From the NCBI GenBank assembly GCA_016648135.1, contig JADDOH010004046.1, positions 62,001 through 126,000 on the forward strand: a stretch of 64,000 nt of DNA. The letters run 5' to 3'. A program made the translations under genes and the position numbers. Positions 56,533 to 64,000 of this stretch are shown piece after piece. Each line of letters starts with the position of its first letter. The first letter of the stretch is position 1. The notes beneath the pieces were generated by a model, which saw nothing but the letters and a program-made list of their open reading frames with translations, was not told the origin of the DNA and did not search any database. This DNA is from Agrypnia vestita (taxonomy: Eukaryota > Arthropoda > Insecta > Trichoptera > Phryganeidae).

Positions 56533-57002
56533 GCAGGGTCATTTGGAAAAGATGAATAACCTTGCAGGACTATATTTTTGCCTTGATTATGAGTCGCAAG
56601 CAGCCATGACCTAATATCAATAGTCATATTTGCATTTTTAAAATATTTCTGACTTATTTTTTGTAAAACGTTGGAATATCATTACAGTAACTTGTATCGA
56701 AAAATTAATTTGTTTCAATACAACATAAATAAAATGATAAAAACCCTGCATAAATTCCAATTGGGACTCGAAGGTTATTAAAGGGAATGAATTTTTCATA
56801 TTCGATATAAGTTATTGTAATAATATTCCAACGTTTTACAAAAAATAATTCAAAAATATTGAAAAAAAATGCTAACTCTGATGTTGCATATCTCCTTAAC
56901 TATTGATATTAAATCACGGTTGCTTTTAAGTTTAAATTTTCAACTTATCATTAAGGCAGGAATATAGTCCTGCGGGTTATTAATGTTTTCCATATAACCC
57001 TG
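56533..57002. mobile_element. Foldback element, family F, full length
   Basis: Ends 'gcagggtcatttggaaaa' on the left and, reverse-complemented, 'cagggttatatggaaaac' on the right, flanked by TA. CAGGGT ends with TA targets are common among insect Tc1/mariner-type MITEs. Arms of about 200 bp include 'gcaggactatatttttgcct' and its inverse 'aggcaggaatatagtcctgc'. The centre is short. The inner arms are shared with family E (30012, 41140), although the outer ends differ completely. Confidence 0.85.
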
Positions 57003-57008
57003 TATATT

Positions 57009-57725
57009 CAGGGGCGTGCAGCGAGAACATAGAATATAGACGTAAGCATATATTTTGAAAAGAAAATCGAATTAAAAGTATATCTCATAATATTCACAAT
57101 TATTTTAATATTTGATTATGATCAGTCTCATCATAAGTCTCACAGCGATGAAGATATTTATATGAGAAACGTGTAAGAAAGTCTTGTTATAGGATGGCCC
57201 AGGGTTAAGGACCTGCATGAGAGCTTGCTTAAGTGATTAATCTTCGCAATGCAGTATGAACTCCATTAATTAATTAGCAACTCCATCGTATGAATATCCA
57301 CACATTATCTCTGAAAGTGATATAAATATGAAAACCTTTTATATATTTGAAGTGACTAAAACATAGAGATGTCATTACCAACTGCGAAATCTGAACACTA
57401 TTTCATGAGAAGGACTACATAAGTATGTCTCTATCATAGTTTCTTTAAATATATCAAAGGCTTTCAGATTTAAACATGTATACAACTTTCAAAAATTTGA
57501 TAATGTGTGGGCTTACTGAAGCCAGCTCTTACAGGTTATAATCTTTGGGCCATCCTACTTTACTAAAAGACATACACGTTTCTTATACAGGTAGCTTCGC
57601 CTCTGTGAGACTTCTATAATTTATTTTAATATTAATATTAGAATTTTAAGAAAATTATAATATTTTATTTCAAAATATATGTTTACGTAAAAGTCATGCT
57701 TCAATGAGCTCACTTCGCGCGCCTG
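57009..57725. mobile_element. MITE family G, carrying a nested element
   Basis: Left end 'caggggcgtgcagcgagaac' with 'cgtaagcatatattttgaaa'. The right end reverse-complemented reads 'caggcgcgcgaagtgagctc' with 'cgtaaacatatattttgaaa'. CAGGGGCGTGCA-type ends occur in hAT-like and related elements. A complete family C element (57138-57613) sits inside. The left end starts only 6 bases after the family F element ends. Confidence 0.72.
57138..57613. mobile_element. Foldback element, family C, complete and nested
   Basis: The left arm begins 'agtctcacagcgatgaaga' and runs through 'gatggcccagggttaagg' and 'atccacacattatc'. The right arm mirrors it: 'gataatgtgtgggcttac', 'gggccatcctac', and the end 'cgcctctgtgagact'. 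Arms of about 170-200 bp enclose a centre of about 110 bp. This copy shows that the direct 'half units' elsewhere are arms of a foldback element. Nested in family G, so it is younger than its host. Confidence 0.85.
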
Positions 57726-59392
57726 CTGCCTATAAATTGTCAGTAGTGAGGAAATAAGTTATTTCAAGAAAGAGGCATGATAGCTAGCTAAATGCAGATA
57801 ATAGTCTAAAGAAATATTAGCATAATGTTAATTTTACTCTCAATTGTTAAGTTTAATGAGTCTATTAAAGTTGCATACGGCACCCAAACGAAATATCACT
57901 ACACATCTAAAAGAACACATTGAAGTAATAAAAAAAATAATTTGCGAATGTATCCAAAGGAAATTTTAGTCACGGCCTTTAAATTTGATATTCAAATATA
58001 TTAAATCATCCTGTCGACAGAACCACACAACATAGATTGGTAAGAGAGTCCATCAAAATATATAAATATGCCGACTTTAAGACTGGCACCACATTTCTTT
58101 CCATACAATATGCGCTTATCGAACGCACTGAGTGGATCATCCGCGATTCTCCGCCAGCAGAACTTATGTCAACCTAAAATCGGTGACGTCGCGTCTCATG
58201 TTTTTAAATACAAAGCGCCACACTCGACGGATCGGCCGCACTGCGCACGTACGTGTGTTTGTTACAGACTGAATGTGACTTCTAAATTTGGTTGCGGATT
58301 TGACGCGACGTCAAAGACGCGGCGGAAGATACGCTCAGTGGGGCGCCGGACTTATGGACGACACTTACAAATTATCAAGTACACGGCAACCTGCTTTCAC
58401 CACTACGATTCCACATTTGAAACACATCGCAGAAAAGCCCAAAGATATCGTTAACTTAATTCATATTGCATCAGTAGCATTCTGACGTCTCCGAGCATAG
58501 TAAGAAGCGACACACCTCCGCTTAGTGCATACAATCTACAGCCGCGTAAGAAATTATCAGTTCGTCCTTGACCCCAGCGGCGAGAGGACACACTCCTCGA
58601 GGCGCTGTTGTATAACTCCAACGAAACTTCAAGAATTGTATCTCTACACATCCTTACGGTTCGTATAAAATATGCGTCATTTCAATACCTTAATAAGTAT
58701 AACTATTTCTGAACTAATTAATATGTCTTTATAAAAATTTTGCTCAAAAATATGGACAGCCTTGACATTATGCAACTCATTAACATGCCTGCTAGGAACA
58801 GTCCAAAATCTAGGCAATCTATATACCGAAATTGATGGAACCTTGTCTAGTTAAAAGAAGGCTTTCACTAGCTTTTTAATAAATAGCAGGGTGAATACAC
58901 TAATTGTGTGCACCTTAATTGTTGTATATTTCTGTATACTTTCACTGATGTATTTCATTGTTCTACTATTTTTCAATAATTTTGGTAAAATCGTTTTACT
59001 TGTGTTATTAAGAAACATTTTGTCGAAATGTGATATTTATAAAAATAAATATATATAAATGGCATTGTCTATTTTAAATACACTAATATCAACTTATTTG
59101 TTAGTTTTTAGTTTAGTCACAGTTTTAGATTATTTGACTTCGTACAAACTCTTGGAGAATAAAAAAATATGTAATTGTACGTAAAATATATAATAAAAAA
59201 GGATATAATCGTTTAATATGGATAAACTTGTAGGTATATTCAACAAAAAACGCATTTCTAGAAACTACATTTTTTTTTATTAAGTCTTCGATATGAAATG
59301 AAATAAATACATATACCCTGTTTTTATTTTTCGCAAAACAAATGAACACCTAAAAATATTCTCAGCTTTTAACGGTCGTTCACAATCTTGTC
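57726..59392. other. Mixed stretch with one GC-richer block
   Basis: No recognised gene. The block 58060-58640 has balanced composition and holds the longest unassigned plus-strand frame outside the LINE and hAT relics (listed separately). The rest is AT-rich. Confidence 0.45.
58068..58454 (+). CDS. Unrecognised 128-codon open frame
   Basis: ATG at 58068 to a stop at 58452, about 128 codons, in a CpG-containing block. Residues include MPTLRLAPHFFPYNM and later HCARTCVCYRLNVTSKFGCG with several cysteines, then an arginine-rich C-terminus. No signal peptide, membrane helix or known domain is visible. Overlapping frames are also open over part of the range, which weakens the case. It may be chance, a transposon relic or a lineage-specific exon. 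Confidence 0.2.
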   Translation: MPTLRLAPHFFPYNMRLSNALSGSSAILRQQNLCQPKIGDVASHVFKYKAPHSTDRPHCARTCVCYRLNVTSKFGCGFDATSKTRRKIRSVGRRTYGRHLQIIKYTATCFHHYDSTFETHRRKAQRYR

Positions 59393-59524
59393 GTATATAT
59401 CTGACTTCTCTGGCCGACGTTTCAAATCCCCATTGCAGGGCCCATCATCAGGGCTGAGGCACATCAGACCTGATGATGGACCCTGTAATGGAATCCGAAA
59501 CCTCAGCCAGAGAGGTCAGATATA
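59393..59524. mobile_element. Palindromic MITE, about 130 bp
   Basis: The left arm 'tatatctgacttctctggcc' with 'gcagggcccatcatcagg' is mirrored by 'cctgatgatggaccctg' and 'cagagaggtcagatata'. Arms of about 55 bp enclose a loop of about 16 bases ('gctgaggcacatcaga'). A transcript would form a long, nearly perfect hairpin. Confidence 0.85.
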
Positions 59525-61138
59525 CATGGAAAAATATCCCAGAAAACTGCACACAGAAGAAAATGAACACCTGATGAAGAAAAAAATAAAATGCAATGAT
59601 CTATATTTAAGTGGAACAGGGCGAACCATAAATTCTATGAAGAGTTGGTTATATTTATAATACAAGCATCCGTGCAATGAATTGTTATGTCTCATCTTCT
59701 TATAATATTTTTTAAACGAAGTTCCTTAACGCGGCTTGCTGTAGGAGTTGACTGGTAGAAATCGTCACGTAAGGAAAAAGCGTTATGCTCCCTCCATGCG
59801 ACTTTCTCTCTTTTAATACTGAATGCGTGGAAATTTTTTTAAAACTAATTTATTCTTTGTTTAAAATCATGCGTGAGTTACATTATCGCATTATTGCAAT
59901 TTTGCAATGAAGATTCGAGACATGGAAACTGCGACAAGTATGTGTAATACAAACTTAGAAAAGTAAGTTAAAACGATTGTTTTCTTTGATAAAAGTATTT
60001 TTTACTGTTTATATACGTTTAAAATTATTCGAATGCTTACTATTTACATACACATATATTACAGGTAGATAATAGTGAAATCATTATGCTCAGCGTCAAA
60101 AAGAGTATCGAAAGAGAAAAAATCGAAAAACAACTTCAACGTAACGTTTTCTTACGTAACGAAAATATACAAATATAATCAATCTAGATTTACACATCGA
60201 ATTACATTCGGAATCTAAAAAAAGGCATAAGGAACTTCGTTCCTGACGAAGGTCTCCTGACCGCACACGTATTTTATTTTTTATATACTTGTCAAGAATA
60301 CGTAAGGATAAGAATACGTTATTACACATTATTATTAAAAATGTTTAACAATATTAAAAAAAAAATTAAAATGTAATAGTGTATCGATGGTTTCCGTCGA
60401 ATTGTGAAAAAAACTAAAAAGAACACAGATACGGAAGAAAGAGCTGCAAACATCTAAAAAACTACAATTTCAAATTTATTAAAAATTCATTTAAACACGT
60501 CAAATTCAGCTTCAAGATTTAAAAACATCTGATTCAATTTTCTTGCATTAAATAGTCAGTTCACGAGTACATATTTCTACAAACTCAATTGCCCTCGTTT
60601 CAGATAACATTCCCATTCATTTTAAAATCTGTATTAGCGAATACCCACGAAATAAGGTTGCCACGTCTACAAAATACTACTCGGTCTCAGGTGATACCTA
60701 GGTGAGGAAGTCGACGGCTCAACTATTAGCGCGGGTTATTTATTACGCCTGACCACCATGTCACAATATAATATATGTAGGTATACCTAGTTAATTATAT
60801 TATCGGCCATATGAAGTTATAGCTCTGGAGCACTGCGCTTAAAGATGTAACTATCTTTACGCATTTATTTCTCTCACAATATTAATTCCAAATTATCAAT
60901 TATCTCGTTTTCTTAGTGATAAATCTATCAAAATTGATATAATAGCAACAATCATTTACTTTGACGCTACAACCGCACATTTTCACATTGTAGAATGACA
61001 GCAAGCCTTAAATATTTAATGTTGATGTACGATTATTTATTTTGAGTTGTCATTTACATTTAAATTATGAATGACGAATATAATGAAATTATGTATGATT
61101 ACTCTAAATATATATTACATATAAAAGTTCCGTCAGTT
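59525..61138. other. AT-rich stretch
   Basis: No gene recognised. Moderately GC-richer part at 59700-59830 without structure. Confidence 0.5.
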
Positions 61139-61139
61139 T

Positions 61140-61354
61140 GATGTGTTCAAACCCTTATTTTAACCAGTCAAATAGTATAGTTACTTGACATTTGACATCT
61201 GATTGTGTGTATGATTGATAACTTGGATATAACTATTCTCTAGTACCGAAGGTTGCCCGTCGAATTTAGGAAAATCAGTTACCAGTCATCGACACAATCA
61301 GCTACAAATTTCAAATAACGGTTAGTATATCACCGGTTAAAATACCATCACTAA
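61140..61354. mobile_element. hAT-type MITE, family H, copy 2
   Basis: The right end 'ggttaaaataccatcacta' is identical to the copy at 14315-14568, and the inner 'gataacttggatataacta' and 'tcatcgacacaatcagcta' segments align with it in order. The left end is eroded ('gatgtgttcaaacccttatt'). No clear target duplication remains. Confidence 0.6.
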
Positions 61355-62411
61355 ATGTTCCATGGTTCAATTCATAAATTTAAGTGGAATGTATTATATA
61401 CAGCATCGAGACAGTGGTTTAACTGGTTTAAGCCATTCTGTGCTTATACTAATTTTACAATTATTTATTTTTATAAAATGGTTATTTTATCTATCGTGGT
61501 AAGCCTTCGGTGTTCAATTATTTTTAAAAACTCATATTCATTGTTTTTCAACCATTGTTTTTTATTATTTCTTATTAATTGCTAAGTATTTTTTCTTCGT
61601 CCTTATCAATTTTTGTGTAAATGTTTATTAATTGAATAAAAACCCATAAGTGCGTTGATTATGTATAAATAAATAAATGTTTCTTAGTAGTCTTTAATCA
61701 TCATCAGAAGTTAACAAACATAAGAAATAAAAATATATAATTTTTCTTTGGTGTAGTTGGAATATAAACAATTTTGGTATAATTGGAATATAAAATGAAA
61801 ATCATATGCATTAATTAAAAACTAGAGATACCCGAAATATTTTATTGCTTATTAAAAAAATACTGTTTGGGTGTTTTCCTTGCGTGCATTGAAAAAACTA
61901 TTCGTAGTCCAATTCTGTTCTCACGCAGCTATTTCGTGTGAAGACAGATTATATAATTATGCGTTTAAAATGCGAAGAGGTTTATAAAGTATACAGGAAA
62001 TCGCAAAAACCCGGCTATTCAGATATGGTCACCATACATTATACATGTTAGTTGCGTTAGAGCAGAAGCCATCAAGCAAAGTTTCAGGTTTCTTCTATTT
62101 ATGAGCACTTAGTGAAAGGGAGCGAGCCTTTGCCACCGCATCCTCGCAGATACAAACTTCACTTTAATTTCTTCACAGCATCTGGAAGCTCTTGGGCCAG
62201 TCAAAGAGCTTGGTGCAAATAAATGTTCTTCTTTACTTAAGTTGATTTATAATTTTCAGTGTAAGATTGCGGTAGAAATCTTTTAATACGATAACGCATA
62301 ACACGTTAAACCGGATAATACAAAACACATGCGTTTTTTTTTGTATTTTTCTCATTTACTCTTCAAAAACTGTTGTAAAAATTATTTTCGTCTAGACAAT
62401 ATGATATAAAT
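61355..62411. other. AT-rich stretch
   Basis: No gene or repeat recognised. Confidence 0.55.
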
Positions 62412-62572
62412 AAAATAGAGACGCGAACACGGAATACGTGTCACATCAATATTCTGTCCATTTTTAAACTAAGCTAAACTATGTTACGAAAATAAGATTA
62501 GCTTGCTGGTGTCCTGGAATGGGGCTCGAACCACTGACCACTGGATCACTAAGCGAGTGTCATAACCACCAC
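62412..62572 (-). mobile_element. tRNA-derived SINE, family A, copy 8
   Basis: Minus strand: plus-strand sequence starts 'aaatagagacgcgaacacgg' (the 3' end of the SINE) and continues through 'ggggctcgaaccactgacca' (box B complement) to the head at about 62572. Complete or nearly so. Confidence 0.85.
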
Positions 62573-63573
62573 AAAAGTTTATTTAGTTAAATAAATAAAT
62601 TTATATAATACTGAAAGAATCAAACAAATAAAGAAAAAAATATCAGTAAAATTAAGATTACAATAAACTTTTTAATATTAGACTAAATAATCGTTCAATT
62701 ATTTAAATCGAAGAAAAAACAATGAAAATATACATTCACGTTTTAATGGTGAATTTTTAATTCTCAAAATCGTGTCATTGTTTGATGTATTAGATCAAAG
62801 TACCTAAATATATCACGGAATAAATTGCAAAAAAAGTTCTGTTGACAAAAACTTGCCGAAAAACGTGTAGCTAAAGAATACAATAAATTTTTTCCAAAAA
62901 AATCTGTGTTCCGCTTAATTTTATTTATAATTTAACAAAAATTATTTTACTGGAATATAAAATGATAAATATTTAAAATGTTTCTGCCTTATTTCCGGAA
63001 TCGTCATTCTTGTATTTTTTAATGAATTTTTAAAAGAGTAAAATTTATAATCACTTTTACATGCAATGAATACAATGTAGCTATCTATCTATCAGGATAA
63101 TTTAGCAAAGTTATTTTGGAAAAAGTAAATGCCAGTTGTAGAATTCATGTCACTTGGAAAATAAAACGTCTCAAAATTTAGTCAAATATTCATAAAATGG
63201 GTAAAGGACACAGTCCTCGGCACTTTAAGCGACGACATAATTATCCATTTTGTTTTCGCTTCAAACGGTCAAGAAGCCTAATCACAGAAGCGATACACAT
63301 CACAGATTGATTGTGATCTTAATTAACTTCGAACCTTATAAAAATACAACTGGCAAATTGGATTGCAAGCCGGCACAGCAGTAATAAAACAATTTATTTT
63401 GCCTCCTAGCGACTGACAACATATTTATGTACCTCACAATCATCACAAAAAGTACATTAAATGTTCGTATATGGTTCAGATGTTACATTTTATTATTATT
63501 AATAATTGTATACAGCATTAATATTATATGTCTAAAGCACCAATATAATATTGTTAACATTACCAACAAGAGA
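62573..63573. other. AT-rich stretch
   Basis: No gene. No repeat recognised. Confidence 0.55.
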
Positions 63574-63753
63574 ATGTTGTTGGTCTTGTGGTTAGGACTC
63601 TCGCCTCGTGATCCAAAGGTCGCGGGTTTGAATTTCACTCCAGACAGAAGTTATTCCTATTTTCATAGCACAAACGTTATGCTTAGTTTGAAAATAGTAA
63701 GAATATTGATGTAACACGTATTCCGTGTTCGCATCTCTATTTTAAAAAAAAAC
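63574..63753 (+). mobile_element. tRNA-derived SINE, family A, copy 9 (full length)
   Basis: Full-length copy: box A 'tggtcttgtggttagga' at about 63580, box B 'gggtttgaatttc' (one C-to-T change from the consensus) at about 63624, body to 'tgttcgcatctctatttt' and an A tail to 63753. Total about 180 bp, which I take as the full length of the family. Confidence 0.9.
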
Positions 63754-63821
63754 ATATATTTAAGGGGCAGAAGCGCCACTTTGCATATGTTGTAAATACA
63801 GGGCGAAATGTTGTTTTCTTT

Positions 63822-64000
63822 AAATAGAGTTGCGAACACGGTAAACGTGTCGAATTAACATTCTTTCTATTTTCAAAGTAAGCTAAGTGCCTCTGCTATG
63901 AAAATAGGACTAACTCGCTGGTGTCCTGGAATGGGGCTCGAACCACCGACCACCAGATTACAGGGTTAGCGTCAGACCATCACACCAACAAGTTACTCAA
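63822..64000 (-). mobile_element. tRNA-derived SINE, family A, copy 10
   Basis: Antisense copy that reaches the window edge. 3' end 'aaatagagttgcgaacacgg', box B complement 'ggggctcgaaccaccgacca', head near 'accaacaagttactc'. It faces copy 9 tail-to-tail with 68 bp between them. Confidence 0.88.

Overview
The window looks like a stretch of a large, AT-rich insect nuclear genome. A moth or butterfly is plausible because of the mariner subfamily and the repeat style, but this is not proven. There is no operon structure, no bacterial signal and no complete host gene. Long unconstrained AT-rich DNA, low coding density, tRNA-like SINEs, LINE pieces, hAT and mariner elements and many palindromic MITEs suggest an intergenic region or a very large intron.

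Layout. 1-10 kb: a small hAT element with a perfect 8-bp target duplication and an internal reverse-transcriptase scrap (2955-3647), an antisense tRNA-like SINE, a foldback repeat and an LTR-like segment (7925-8242). 10-13 kb: an internally deleted mariner (10015-11128) and SINEs of three families. 14-21 kb: two hAT-type MITEs, the second with a perfect 8-bp duplication and a 38-bp minisatellite inside (18295-18983), a LINE C-terminal relic and foldback MITEs. 21-31 kb: short tandem duplications, an unassigned coding-like patch (23879-24165) and more foldback MITEs. 31-39 kb: small MITEs, SINE fragments and possible conserved non-coding blocks. 39-41 kb: the best-preserved coding sequence, a 5'-truncated RTE-like LINE with a 10-bp target duplication. 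41-54 kb: several large foldback elements, one of them interrupted by an insertion with an orphan reading frame (44153-44368), and a second LINE tail. 54-57 kb: a CpG-rich block, then a promoter-like block (56200-56500) with E2F, E-box, CCAAT and TATA motifs. 56.5-57.7 kb: three MITEs adjacent or nested. 57.7-64 kb: a palindromic MITE, a hAT MITE and a tail-to-tail pair of SINEs at the right edge.

The non-repeat DNA carries recurrent short GC-rich islands, several with long C or G runs, set in DNA of roughly 30% GC. They could be regulatory or conserved elements of a neighbouring gene, but sequence alone does not show this. The genes here do not work together in a pathway: the coding sequences seen are transposases, reverse transcriptases or unidentified relics. 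All family labels come from motifs, terminal repeats and target duplications seen by eye, not from database searches.
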